Shown here in pieces: positions 10,701 through 21,450 of a stretch of DNA of 64,000 nucleotides. Positions within the stretch are counted from its first letter, which is position 1. Each line of letters starts with the position of its first letter. The stretch comes from Euptelea pleiosperma (Eukaryota; Streptophyta; Magnoliopsida; Ranunculales; Eupteleaceae), in contig CM068553.1 of the NCBI GenBank assembly GCA_035048495.1, forward strand, positions 503,259-567,258, written 5' to 3'. The translations under genes were made by a program, and so were the position numbers. A model generated the notes under the pieces. The model did not search any database and was not told the origin of the DNA. It saw nothing but the letters and a program-made list of their open reading frames with translations.

Positions 10701-13700
10701 GATGATGCATGATAAAATTCTTATACTGAGCCATTAGTAAGGGGGATTGGGCCCAACATTTGTCTTCTATGCGGATCCAATGGTGAATCTGTGGATCATC
10801 TGCTCATCCAATGTACTTCACCAGAGAAGTATGGTGCAAGGTTTTCAAGCTTTTTGGGATATATTGGATAGTCCTAGTGGTGTTTTAGAGCTTTTCTCTA
10901 CTTGGTTTGGCTTGACTTTGGGCTATTGAGGGCATGTTCTCTAGGGATTGCGCTCCCTTTCGCTTGTTGTTGGGTCATCTGGAAAGAAAGAAATAGGTAG
11001 ATTTTTCACGACAAGGTGAAGGATTTAGACGCAATCCTTTTGAAGATTAAAGCTTTGTTGTAATTTTGGTCGTCCATCAACGAAGATTTTAAAGGTCTTA
11101 GGTTTGAAGATTTTGTTTTTAGATAGATCTTGCTACGCACCAGTTAGTTCTGGTTTTGTACATTTTTGTATGGTTAGAGAGGGGCCTTCCTCTCTAGCTT
11201 CTTTTGAGTTTTCTTCTTTGTACAATGGGGATTTCCCCCTTCTTTTTTAAAACAACTTACTCACTTATCAAAAACAATATGTATTTTGTTGGAGTACTTT
11301 AATGTATAATGAATAAGTCTAATAATAAACAAGAATAAAGACAATTTTGATCAACAAGTAATAACTACCATTAGAATGTCAGTTATATAACACAACTTTT
11401 ATCTAGTAATCATGACACTTCATAGTGAGATTAGATAATGTTAAGACAATTATAAAGCCATAAAGCAGAACTTTTGGTTGTGTATAAGGTATCGTTACGT
11501 CAATAATATACTATACTTTATGTATACAAAAAACTTACATACTATAATGCATAGCCACAAAAATCTCTGATTTTTTTGAAAAATCGCCAAAAATCTCCGA
11601 TTTTCGAATTCACGAATCAATTGCCGATTAATCGGCTAAGACCCATTTTTTCCCCTTCTAATTTCGATTTTCCGATTTTTGAATTTTGATTGTGAATGAT
11701 GAATCATGCTTATGAATTATGACTTATTATTATGGAATTATAGATGTGTTTTTCATAATATAAATGTGTTTTGTTAAAAACAACATTTCAAACTTGAAAT
11801 ATGCCATGATATATTTTTTATTATTTTGTCAATTTTTTTCGAATTTATCCGAATTTTCCCGACTTGACCCTTGCTATAACGTAGGGGCTTTGCAGGAAAT
11901 GTCACTTTGATAAAAGTGCTTATTTACGTGACCCAAACTGTTACAACATGTACTAGCTTACACATGAAAAATATTATTTAATTTGACTAGGAACTCATGA
12001 GCAATGGTTGTGCCTGTGATGAAGATCCTCCAATTAATTAGAAAAATGTAATTGTAATACAGATACAATAATTTGACCCTTGTTGATTGCTATGTAATCA
12101 GGATTCCAAAGATTGTATAAACGTCATTTATGTTATTTTAGTTCAAGATGACAATTTTGGGGGAAAAGAACCCTTTGGAACTACTCTTGATGCATTTAAT
12201 ATTTTTTTTATCAATGTGCCTGACATCTGAAGGATACTTGCGGCAGATTGCAAAATCCTTTATTACCATATATTTATATGGAATGCTCAGTGTTCAATGT
12301 CTGTCTTCTGCATGTGTGCACAATCCATAATCATGCATGTTTTTAGTGCTTCACATGAATTTTTTTAGTGGATATATGGATGGGGAGTAATTTAGTGTGC
12401 ATATGGTGGTTAAGGGTTTTATGGTTCATTGACTTGATATTTACTTCTTTATGTATGTCAAACGATCACCTTGTCATAGATATTGGTTTTTTCAAAAATA
12501 TTTATTTTATCAACATTTCAAATGTTTGTGATTAAAACTCGTAAGATCCAACGTTTGGATCTTAAAACTGGATTGATCATGCCTAGGGTCATGAAATTTT
12601 CATAAGGGAATCTCCATATTTAATTAATGGTTTGTGCTCAATATCTATCTTCTTAGGAATTGTTTTAGAAATTTTGAATTTGATCTCATGCCACTTCTCA
12701 AATTTTTATCAAGTTATGAGTTTATTGGATAAGCAAATGTTGCCAAGGCCATTGGTCTACGTTTTAGGTCTTAATTAATCTACTCAATCTGATTGGAATG
12801 TGATGCCCAAAGCTTCTGGTAGAGTGTTGGGCAAGTTATTTTGCAGAGATTTTTGTGTAGGGTGGATCTAGGTAGATCCTGATCTAGATTCGGCTTTGAA
12901 CATTTTTGACCCAGATCTAGCTCATATCCATAGCACTTGATCAAATTCCAAACCAAGATACATATGTAAAGATCTAGGATCCGACCAATATATGGATATA
13001 CGGGTCATATCCACTACAACATAGCTTATTTTAGTAAGGATACAATTGGATCCAAGCCCAAATCCAAATATGACCTAATCCGAGTTACCTAAAAGTATGA
13101 TCCAAATATGACTCGGATCAGTTGTCTAGAACCATATCTGACCTATTTTATATTTGGATCTTATTTTAATGATTCAAGCCCACATAATATTGATGAGGAC
13201 ATTAGAGCTTTTCATCCTAGAGTTTACTAGAGGAGGAGGAGGACTGGAGTCATACCATTGTCATTATGGTTGGATGACCACTATGTGGGCCCCAGTTCGA
13301 GTTCTCCATGACATTGGGAGTGGAGGACCCCATATACATGGCATCTTGAAGACTCCACATTGGTAAGATGCATATGGGCTATAATAAGGAGCTACAATAA
13401 GGACCTAGTTATTTTTGTTTTTGTGTTTTGGGTGTCTTAGTAATTTTTTAATAGTTTTGGGTATCATTGTAATTTTGGCTATTGTTTTAGTGGGTTGTAT
13501 TTTATTTCAGCCATTGGATGTTTAAAGTTATTTTTGATGGTCCAGATTAGATTTAGGTTTATAGCTTTATATAAAAACTCTCACTGTTGTATTTTTGTTA
13601 ATAAATGAATGAAATTGAAGAACTCAGCTTTTGAGAAACTCTTGTGAAAGGATCTGGTGTGAAGCCATTATTTTGGTGTGAATCCAAGGTACATTTATGT

Positions 13701-16700
13701 TCCCTTCCATTCTCTTCTTCTCATCTTTCTTTTGTTTTCTTTCTTTATTTTTTTATTTGATCTAATTGAACCCAAAACCCTAATTGTACACCATCCCCAC
13801 ACCTAAACCCTATTCGTACCCTACCCCCACTCCGAAACCCTTGTCGTACCCTACCCTACCTAAACCCTAGTCGCACCTACCCCCTAGCCTCCCTATGCTC
13901 TGTGGGCACCCCTATGCCCTTTTCTACACCTACAACACCCCCTTTACCATTTTCTCCCTTGTAGCACCCCCTATGGCCTATACCCCATGCGGCACACCCC
14001 ATAGCCCCATTCTCCCTTGCAGCTTCCCCTGTAACCCCATACACACCACAATACCCACTAATCCCATTTATACCCTGTGACATCCATTGAACCCTGATTA
14101 ACCCATTTGAACCTAAATTTCTTATTGAAATCGTTGATAAGAGAACTAGTAAATCTACACGTGTTGATTGAACCCTAGGCTAGTAGAAGTTCCAACTTTC
14201 ATTGTACTCTTCGATCAATAAATGGAGATTCGTAGTGCCGGATTATGAACTTGGTCTTGCATTCAATTATTTGCTAGATTCTCTAAATATTTGTGGTAAG
14301 TTTTAGTTTTATTTTATGCTTAAAATTGCTCTTGGTAAGTTATTCTTGATCTCAAATCATCATATGGGATTCGTTTTCAGTCCTGCATCAAATACGGGCC
14401 TAGATCGGGTGAGACTCAGATCTGACCCGCCCCATTTCTTGCCCTACTTAAATGTGTTTTTCCTGAAAATAAAATTTTAGAGGAAAATAAACTTTTGGAT
14501 GGGAATATATGAAGATATCCATTTTACACTTCCTTTTTCCACCTTTGATTGGATACAAAGAAACTTCCTGTTTGTCCCTGGTAGATAATAGATAACCTAA
14601 GACTTCTTCTTAGATTTTATGCAGTTCATGACATTACCAGTTGAAAGCTTTTGTTCTGCTACTTCCATTCAAAACACCTGTGGTTGTCAAGTTGTACAAG
14701 GTTTCTACTTTTAGGGTGAAATGGGCTTGGACTTTGTATGTATTTTTACGTGGTTTCCTCTGTTTTCTTCATTCATGGAACTGGATCCAAGAGTTAGCTT
14801 ATCTTCTACCATGATTTCAGTAGCTGGTCTTCTGTTGATTGGAAAATTCCAAGCTCTCCCCTTAGTTATGGTCACTTCAATCCCTTGGAGTAACATCCAA
14901 GTTCAGAGGGAATTAACCTTATGTAGATATCCCAAACAAAGACCAGACGGCACCCGCACGTGGAACTATCTACCAGACGGCACCCGCACGTGGAACTATC
15001 TATCAGACGGCACCCGCATGTAGAACTATTTACCAGATGGCACCCGCACGTGCAACTATCTATTAGACGGCACCCGCACGTGCAACTATCTATCAGACGG
15101 CACCCGCACATGGAACTATCTACCAGACGGCACCCGCACGTGGAACTATCTACCAGATGTCACCCGCACATGGAATTATCTACCAGACGGCGCCCGCACG
15201 ACAGACTATGATATACACTAATATCCTTCACTCATGAAGTACCCATTTAGTACTTACGTAGGGCACTAAGGCAGTAACCTTGCCCGCACAAGGGTCATGT
15301 ACCCGCTAATAGGAATTCCACTGCTAACCACGCTATCTAGTGTCGCACACTGGCATGGGGGTCAAAGATAAATCGTAGGATTGGTAGGGCAAGTGTATGA
15401 GAGGTCGATCACAGGCAATCTTGTTTGCATAACCACTAAAACATGTGGGAATAAGATACTCGTTTGATCGACCATCGTCCAGGTTACACAAGGGCACCGT
15501 AATATGCCACGTATCCGGTCAAAGGGTCGTAATCATATACGACGGCGCCACCTTTGATTCACATGGCATAATACGGATGCTTGATAAAAAGGGACACATT
15601 TTTTTATTACAATCAGGCCCTCCTAACCTTCAACCCTCCACTATAAATAGAGGGAGGGGTTGAAGGAAAGGAGGGGGAAAAACTAGAGCCGATGTGTTAC
15701 CCGGATCTCCTACCTTGTTCTCCTATGAACCTCTCTTCTTTAACTTCCTTCTTTGTGGTCTTGACAACAGCATAGTCTGCAAGAACCCTGGACTTGGATG
15801 CCATGGATTCCTCTTTGATTTGCTTTTAAGCATGTTGTTTTGTGTTCTAAAGTGATTATTATCAATAAAGAGGGTCGATTATCATTTTTGGGTTTTAGAT
15901 CTCTTTTTAACCATTTACACCTTACAATCTCCATTTCTATCTTTGATGCCCTCCAAGTGGTTCAGTTGAACATGTCTATCATTTGAGGGTTATTAATTTC
16001 TCTTGGATTTAAGATTGGTTCAAGGACTGCCACCCTCGCTATTTTCTATTTCAAATATTCTGCAAGCTAGGGAAATCCATGAGTAATGGTATGTTTGTTG
16101 ATATCATGCACGAGGGAGAACCTTTTCCGCCTTTTGCTGACATGTGTATATTTTTGTGCTTGACTTTAGTTTTGTGCATGTATAAATGTATGAATATCTA
16201 TATACCTCAATGACATCGGTCACAGACCATGTGGTCCAAATTATCTATCATGGTCGATTCCCACCCACCTCATTTTATGGCCAACTCATTCCATGACTAA
16301 GCTTTTCTATAAAGCAAGTCTGGATACTGTGTCAAAATAATTGATGACTTGGCCCCATTAAAACAAGAATCAGCTGAATCGGCTTGTAATTGAGGTAGTC
16401 TCTTTTTTGTCTTCTCTTTACAAAGGCATATGATTGTACTACCACATTGTTGTAGCTTTAAAGAGAGTCAAATGGAAAATAGGATTCATGTAGCCGACCC
16501 CAAACATTTGCGATAAAGCAATGATGATGATGATTGTTATAGAATTTTTGAGAAAATTGACAATTCTCCCTTCTCACAATAAGATCGTGTGGTTTGACAC
16601 TTTTTTTTTTTTTTCCAGTTATGTACCAATGTTAATTTTTTCCTGTTATTAATAGCTTAAAGGTACGAGGATTGCACTCATTTCAGGACTTTATCCTGGT

Positions 16701-19337
16701 GACAGAAAGTTTGGGTCCTTTGGGATTTACTCAGATTATACTTGGTTATAATCCTTTTTTTGTACAACTAAGGCAAGTAGTTTTGGAGAGTTTAATATTA
16801 CTGTAATATATTATTACATGGTATGCCTTATCTTGTTAATGTAGTATACTTTTTCAAAGAATATTTCAACTATTACCGTTCAAAATTTCTTTATTTGTTT
16901 CATTATAGGCATCTATTATATAGAATATATTATGATGATTAAAGGAAAGAAAGGTTTGAGTCAATCGTTTAGAAGATTATGTACCATGTCATGGGTTCAT
17001 TTTTTTATCATTATTTTTAAATTATGACTTGTTCAAGTAACTTAGCTTGTCCAAGTTGAATTGAATGACAACCTTTCAAATAAGGAACCATTAAAGTTTG
17101 ATTTGTTTGTTTGAGGGTTCAACATTCATAAGTTGCTGTCTGCGTAGATGTTTCTCAAAGCATTTCATTCTCCTATAGATTTCTTTAGGATAAACCATAT
17201 TGCATCCTTTGTTCTTCAATAATATTGGCTTGGAACTTAGTTGCACGAAGTGGGGAGCGGGAGAAGGAGCGAAGAAGCGGGTTAAGGAAGCCCTAGGGTT
17301 TGGAATGCCTGGGAAGCATCCGGACACACATACACATAATGTTATTTTGGTGGAAAAATACATCATCTTAATACCTTATAAAGTTCTTAACAACACCACA
17401 AAATAGTGAGCACTGTATCTGAAATGTCCTGCCAAAAAATTCTTGTTTAGTGAATTAAGAGTCCTTCTCAAACAAGTTTTCTGTCATCTTAGAACCAGTC
17501 CAAATCCCAAGTCAGAAACATGGAAGCATGGTTCTAAAGCAGGAGTGTCACCCAACTTGGAGTTTCCTGCAACTAACGTTTGGAATAATTTTGAGATGTT
17601 TTCACTGTATATCTAAGGCTACTAGAGACTCACAGAAATCAATTTCAAAAATTATCTTCGAATCTTCTCATTGGAATTGGGTTTCTCTTAGGACAATTAC
17701 AATGACGCATGTTATGGAAGGACTATCAATTTGAGAACTGAATGATGTTCATATTTGCTCTTTGGTTTTTGAAGGGAATACTTGCAATCAGTGGGTTCTA
17801 TTTTTAACTTTGAAGGAAATAAGATTCCTTGTTTTGTATGTAAATCTACAGAGTTTGTCAGCACCAAACAGAAGAAGCTCTGATAGATCTTGGATGTCGA
17901 TGTCGAGGTGGGCTTGCTAAAGCTCACCGTTCGTGCATAGAAACTTGGTTTCATACTAGAGGTTCAAATACATGTGAGATATGCCAGTAAGTCATCCACT
18001 TCAGTGGCTCAGAACATTTGTTTCAGAACTTGAACAATATAATAATGTGCTCCAGACTTTTTTATGCAGGCAGGTAGCTTCAAATGTGCAACCTCCAGAG
18101 TCCCATCCAAGTGTAGGTATCTATGTGCACAAGGACTAAAGATAAAAGACTGAATATTGCCTTTTCCCTAAATCTGCATTTATCTAAATCTTTGCTTCTG
18201 TAGATGTTGATTGCAATATGGTATTTGGGTTCCTTCAAATCTGATTGGGGCACCTGGGTCAAGTCCACGTGACACTTTTATATGTATTGGATCTGCGCCG
18301 GATATGGCGGAGAAAAAACCTGAATGAAATATCAATATCAAAAAATAAAAATATGAATTATATTTTTAAGAGTATTAATATATTCTAACATTAAATTAAC
18401 TTTAGAGCCATGTCTTTGTACCCTGAGATTTGGAGATCAAGCAAGTCTGGCACATAGACCAATACCCATACTCTTAACTGATAGTGATACCTGGTAATGT
18501 AGAAGCAATATTGGTCTTAACCTAAGAAATTGAGGTATGAAAATCCATTTAATTGCATACACATGAAATGGAACTACCGTGTTTTTTTTTTTGTTTTTTG
18601 TGTAATCCAGATTATATTAATAAAACTAAGAGGAAACAAGACCTCCCTCCTTTGAACACTAAGGAATCAGCCAGGGGGGAGGAGAAGTCCAAACATAAAT
18701 AGCAGATTCATAGCTCATCTGAATTTTGATTCATTATGTTATTTCTTTTTGGTTGAGCAGACAAATTATTGGGCTTGGAGGATGAATCCAACTTTTAGAG
18801 GGTCCAGTATTGCACTTGAACGTCAAAGGGTACGTATGTGGGTTATCGTTGTCAAGCTACAACTGATCATTGTGATTATCAAGCACATGTCATCATATAG
18901 ATCATTGTCATCAAGGTTCAATTTCACAACCGAGTTTGGAATTTGTTACAATGTTGGTTTGACTCATTATTCTTGCTTTAACAGGGTTGTTTTAATCCAC
19001 TTTTGGTGGCATTCACAATCCTTATTGGTGGCCTTCTGTTGGATGTGCTGATATCCATATCCCTTGGCCTCTCTGCGCTGCCTGTTAACATTATAATTGG
19101 TACCGTCTCCATCCTTTCACATAATTGGGTAGCCATTGATCTGAAAATTGCTAACTTACTCAAAATTGGAAGCATGCATGCTGATAGGGAGGGTTACGCC
19201 ATGCAGGTATTCTCATCTTGCTAGGACTTGGAACCATCCTTCGGCTTGCACTTGAATGCTGCCATGAGTGGGGTTTACAGAGAGCAGTCCAAAGGGTGGA
19301 CACACATGTAAATCTCGGATACCATTCTTCTGTGTAG
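7710..19337 (+). CDS. RING-CH (MARCH-like) membrane E3 ubiquitin ligase
   Basis: Exons: 7710-8035, 17852-17986, 18070-18112, 18761-18829, 18985-19099, 19207-19337, total 819 nt, 272 aa. Residues 1-105 are acidic and unstructured. Next comes a C4HC3 RING-CH finger spread over exons 1-3: CRVC, GCRCRG, AHRSC and CEIC. Then YWAWRMNPTFRGSS leads into two hydrophobic helices (FTILIGGLLLDVLISISLG and LPVNIIIGILILLGLGTIL) and a short tail ending near VQRVDTHVN. MARCH-type proteins use the finger to recruit a ubiquitin-conjugating enzyme and sit in endomembranes; substrate unknown. The 9816-bp intron between CR and VC of the finger is filled with a LINE, a SINE and two solo LTRs. ATG 7710 is the first in-frame start in its exon. 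Donor AGT|GTAGGT at 18112 was chosen because it alone keeps frame with the next exon. Confidence 0.88.
8254..8448 (-). mobile_element. tRNA-derived SINE, family A copy 2
   Basis: This copy has the clearest promoter boxes: on the minus strand GGTTTGGTAAGATGGCCAGG (A box) and GAGTTCGAATCC (B box), then the shared body and an A-run. A 13-bp target-site duplication with one mismatch, TTACATTGGGGGA (8241-8253) versus TTACATTGCGGGA (8449-8461), bounds it. It lies in the long intron of the RING-CH gene. Confidence 0.88.
8462..9267. other. Intron DNA with a possible RTE-type 3' end
   Basis: Most of this stretch is anonymous AT-rich intron. Around 8630-8690 the minus strand resembles the 3' end of plant RTE-type LINEs (a CCCCAAATAGTTGG-like phrase beside irregular ATG/ATC triplets), but it is short and decayed. 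A T-run occurs at 9001-9014. Confidence 0.3.
9268..11274 (+). mobile_element. Decayed L1-type LINE, 3' half
   Basis: From about 9268 the plus strand reads, with many stops and frameshifts, the end of an L1 reverse transcriptase (CFEAIFGLRTNLFKSEVF, QFPASYLGL, LSNRPIHLLSLFSIPASVANKLER, DFLWNGKEDTKKYHL), then the linker and the zinc-finger region. The 3' end is ACTTATCAAAAA at about 11264-11275, typical of this LINE group. The piece is 5'-truncated and sits in the long intron of the RING-CH gene. It contains an internal 375-bp tandem duplication. Confidence 0.85.
10218..10967 (+). repeat. 375-bp tandem duplication inside a LINE
   Basis: Segment 10218-10592 is repeated directly as 10593-10967. 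Both copies start TTTATCAAGTCTTTCATTCA and end with GGGATTG.GCTCCCTTTCG. They cover the zinc-finger region of the LINE (ATTTATGGATCATCTGCTCA versus ATCTGTGGATCATCTGCTCA). The copies differ at scattered sites and small indels, so the duplication is old. Confidence 0.85.
11275..13190. other. Anonymous intron DNA
   Basis: No open exon, RNA gene or bounded element was recognised. Two compositional oddities stand out: 11560-11700 is rich in repeated CGATTTT/CCGATT phrases, and 12850-13180 is rich in repeated GATCCAAATATGAC and GATCTAG phrases, as in old, unclassified repeats. The second tract continues after 14390, so the solo LTR inserted into it. Confidence 0.5.
13191..14390 (+). mobile_element. 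Solo LTR (family 1, copy a)
   Basis: The element runs from TGATGAGGAC to CCTGCATCA (TG...CA ends) and is flanked by AATAT (13186-13190) and AATAC (14391-14395), a 5-bp duplication with one change. Inside, TTTATATAAAAACTC at about 13566 is a TATA region, ATAAATGAATGAAA follows, and the 3' half has interspersed CCTAAACCCT phrases. No primer-binding site follows the end, so it is a solo LTR. Layout and phrases (GGTGTGAATCCAAG, TATA tract, AAACCCT leader) match the element at 34987-36243 in opposite orientation. Confidence 0.8.
14391..14931. other. Intron DNA between two solo LTRs
   Basis: Anonymous sequence. The plus strand is open from 14721 into the next LTR, but the frame has no recognisable domain and no splice support, so I do not call it a gene. 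Confidence 0.4.
14944..15213 (+). repeat. 30-bp minisatellite, nine units, with G-box cores
   Basis: Nine direct 30-bp units with the pattern CAGACGGCACCCGCACGTGG followed by AACTATCTAC. Period is exactly 30 throughout. Five of nine units carry the palindrome CACGTG; the others have CATGTA, CACATG or a decayed form. Because 30 is a multiple of three the array is open in several frames, reading PDGTRTWNYL repeats on the plus strand, but there is no sign that it is translated. Confidence 0.95.
15642..15649 (+). promoter_or_regulatory. TATA box of LTR promoter
   Basis: TATAAATA in a GC-richer context (CCACTATAAATAGAGGGAGG), about 430 bp after the G-box repeat array and within the solo LTR 14932-15919. 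Position and context fit an LTR core promoter. Confidence 0.7.
15925..17851. other. Intron DNA with an RTE-type 3' end
   Basis: Mostly anonymous AT-rich intron up to the TCTACAG acceptor at 17851. At about 16440-16540 the phrase CATGTAGCCGACCCCAAACA followed by GATAAAGCAATGATGATGATG matches the usual 3' end of plant RTE-clade LINEs, whose tail is a short triplet repeat. A GAAG/GGAG-rich stretch at 17250-17310 is unexplained. Confidence 0.45.
18575..18720 (-). mobile_element. LINE 3'-end fragment
   Basis: Read on the minus strand, the block ends TTTATTAATATAATCTGGATT followed by an A-rich tail (plus-strand T-run at about 18582-18592), the typical terminus of plant L1 LINEs. Only about 130 bases remain, in intron 3 of the RING-CH gene. 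No duplication was identified. Confidence 0.5.
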
Positions 19338-19938
19338 CTAAATTTGAAAATAGAAATTTAAAACATAACAAATCAACATATTTTTTTCCCTAGTCTTGTA
19401 TGTAGAAAACCAGACCTCATGATCCCCTCTGTTAGGAGGGTTAGGAGGGTCGATTGAGATGCCTCTATCTATTGCTACACTATGATTCGGGTTGCTCTTA
19501 GTTGATGTATAACACCATTCATGATGGATATATTGCTTTGACGCCAGAGTCGGCAAAAGTGGTCAAAGCTTGAGCATCAAATTCCAAAATTAAGTTGGCT
19601 AGATTTACTTCAATGGCGATAGCTCTTCCGCAGAAAGTATCTAATAATGCAGGATCATATGCTAAGTTGATGGGAGCAGATAATGACAATTGGTAGTGAC
19701 GACAAATGGCACGACGTGATTGTGGCTTACGGTGCTAACTCTTCTCACTACAAAATTTAATTAGTATCCGAATGATATCAAGAGCAATGAACCATCTCTG
19801 ACACCATTGATCCACATAAGTCCCGAGTCGGCTAAAGCCTAAATAAGGATTAACTCGAGAGCAAATTCTCTAATCAAAAAGCTCAAAATTCCATTACTTA
19901 AACTTAGTTTTTACCTCAAATATAACATGAATGTCATA
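19338..19938. other. Intergenic DNA after the RING-CH gene
   Basis: 3' untranslated and intergenic sequence. A GGGTTAGGAGGGTTAGGAGG phrase occurs at 19431-19450 (minor direct repeat GTTAGGAGG). No gene seen. Confidence 0.4.
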
Positions 19939-20044
19939 AGGCTCTGTATGGTTGTCAATCAGTTTTCTAGAAATGATTTTTGCGTATAAATGCCATAGAA
20001 ATCCTTTTTCTGTAAAGCTTTTTGTTGATCACCATACAGAGCCT
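19939..20044. mobile_element. MITE, about 106 bp
   Basis: Terminal inverted repeats AGGCTCTGTATGGTTGTCAA and TTGATCACCATACAGAGCCT enclose an AT-rich core. The GGCTCTGTATGG terminus is of the hAT-like sort seen in plant MITEs. A clear 8-bp duplication was not found. Confidence 0.65.
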
Positions 20045-20137
20045 AAATCTAAATAAAAACTCATATAACATCCTAGTGCAATTTAACTTCATTTAATCTT
20101 ATCCTAAATAAAAATGATAATTCAAATATAAAATGTT

Positions 20138-20338
20138 TAGGGCCTATTTGGATTGCCATTTCTGAGCTACAAAATTTCTGAATAAGTATTTATTTCATGA
20201 AAAGAATTTTAACCCAAAAGCTTATTGCTGAATTTTTGACTGTAGCTGAATTCCAAAGTTCCAAAATCTTTTATAAAAAATACCTGAAAGTCATTTTTCT
20301 AAATAAAATAGTTTAAAAGTGGTCCAAACAAGCCCTTA
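20138..20338. mobile_element. hAT-like MITE, about 200 bp
   Basis: Left end TAGGGCCTATTTGGATTGCC and right end GGTCCAAACAAGCCCTTA are inverted repeats of the widespread plant hAT pattern (TAGGGCYTGTTTGG). The core is AT-rich and non-coding. The flanks do not show a perfect 8-bp duplication. It lies between the RING-CH and NAC genes. Confidence 0.7.
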
Positions 20339-21450
20339 CTTAAAATTAATTAAGCTTCTTCTTCATTCTTTTATGATTTGGTGCAGATCTTGGTCCGGAT
20401 GCTGATGCATCACTTTTGTGAATGAATAAAAAAGTATATGCAACAAATATGGGTGAATCTCATACTCAAACAAGCCAACCTTAGAACATACTAGTGGGCC
20501 ACCGAGTTATATTATCCTATAGACTCTTTACTGAGAATCAGATTTGTGGACGGACCGGACCGGACCTCCTTTATCCGTATCCGTCCATTATTGCATGAAT
20601 CCTAAGGCCGCGTATATACGTCTCCAGTCCAGTGTGAGCTTGACACAAAACAAAAGTGGGGGTGGAATTCCAGACACACGCCACTAAAATCCAGAAATAG
20701 CTCAGGGATGGAGTGTCCAGATTGAAGAGTATGTACGGTACGTCTATTGGATGAACGTTTGACCACATGATCCCCTTTTGATGATCCCTTAAAAGAAAGT
20801 TAAAAACAGTTAAACTGATTTGAAGAGTCCAAAATGCCCATGCACGTACGCACTCAAAAGGACCCTCCCATCTTATAGCATCCACATATCGGACGGTCTA
20901 TATTAAATCTGCACGGGGCACTGCATCAAAATAACTCTGCCGACAGAGAATCTAGATTTAAAATCTATTTTTGGGTAAAGTGAATCTAACAAATTGGAAG
21001 AACAATTTTAATCTAAACCTAAAGTGGGCACTTCTAATTAAAAGATCCCTGACATCCAGTTTTAATATGTGGCATTTTCTTGATTTATTTCCCTGATCCA
21101 TCGTCATTCACTGTACAGTGGCATTTCCTGAAATTTACATGGAATCTAGGGGTTGACATTCCAACGCGGTATATACGAATACGAGGATTTTAAACACGGT
21201 TTACTGGACTCTCAAGTATCAGGCTCACCTTCGTGTCTCCTGCCTGCCTGCCTGCCTCCAAAACCTTTTTCTTCGAAAGCAAGATAGAAAAGAGAGAGAG
21301 AGACAGAGAGACTTTAAGCTTTAATCTCCCTTCAATTTCTGTATTTTAGGGTTTCATGTGGAACAGTGTTTACGATAAAGAGACTTTTGTTGCTGATTCT
21401 TGGTTTAAGTTTCTGAATTGAATTTTTGTGTTCCTTTTTGTTTTCGAGAC
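20339..21450 (+). promoter_or_regulatory. Upstream region of the NAC gene
   Basis: About 1.1 kb of non-coding DNA precedes the NAC start. A GGTATATACG phrase near 21170 is a weak TATA candidate. A CTGC repeat (CTGCCTGCCTGCCTGCC, 21240-21256) and a GA-rich leader (AGAGAGAGAGACAGAGAGAC, about 21292-21311) lie in the probable 5' untranslated region. Confidence 0.4.

Larger units (their letters stand above)
14932..15919 (+). mobile_element. Solo LTR (family 2) with minisatellite U3
   Basis: The element begins TGTAGATATCC and ends AACCATTTACA, with perfect 5-bp target-site duplications CCTTA at 14927-14931 and 15920-15924. Its U3 starts with nine copies of a 30-bp repeat. A strong TATA box (TATAAATA, 15642-15649) and a downstream AATAAAG at about 15866 mark promoter and polyadenylation regions. 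No primer-binding site or internal coding region follows, so this is a solo LTR left by recombination. It lies in sense orientation in the long intron of the RING-CH gene. Confidence 0.88.

Noticed and set aside
13780..13880. Interstitial telomere repeats (AAACCCT phrases)
   Set aside because: The phrases are separated by irregular sequence and belong to the LTR leader, also seen in the copy at 34987-36243.
14960..15211. Repetitive protein encoded by the 30-bp repeats
   Set aside because: Frames are open on both strands only because the unit length is divisible by three; there is no start context or splice support.
14944..15213. CRISPR-like array of 30-bp repeats
   Set aside because: The repeats are contiguous with no spacers, lie in an LTR, and the genome is eukaryotic.
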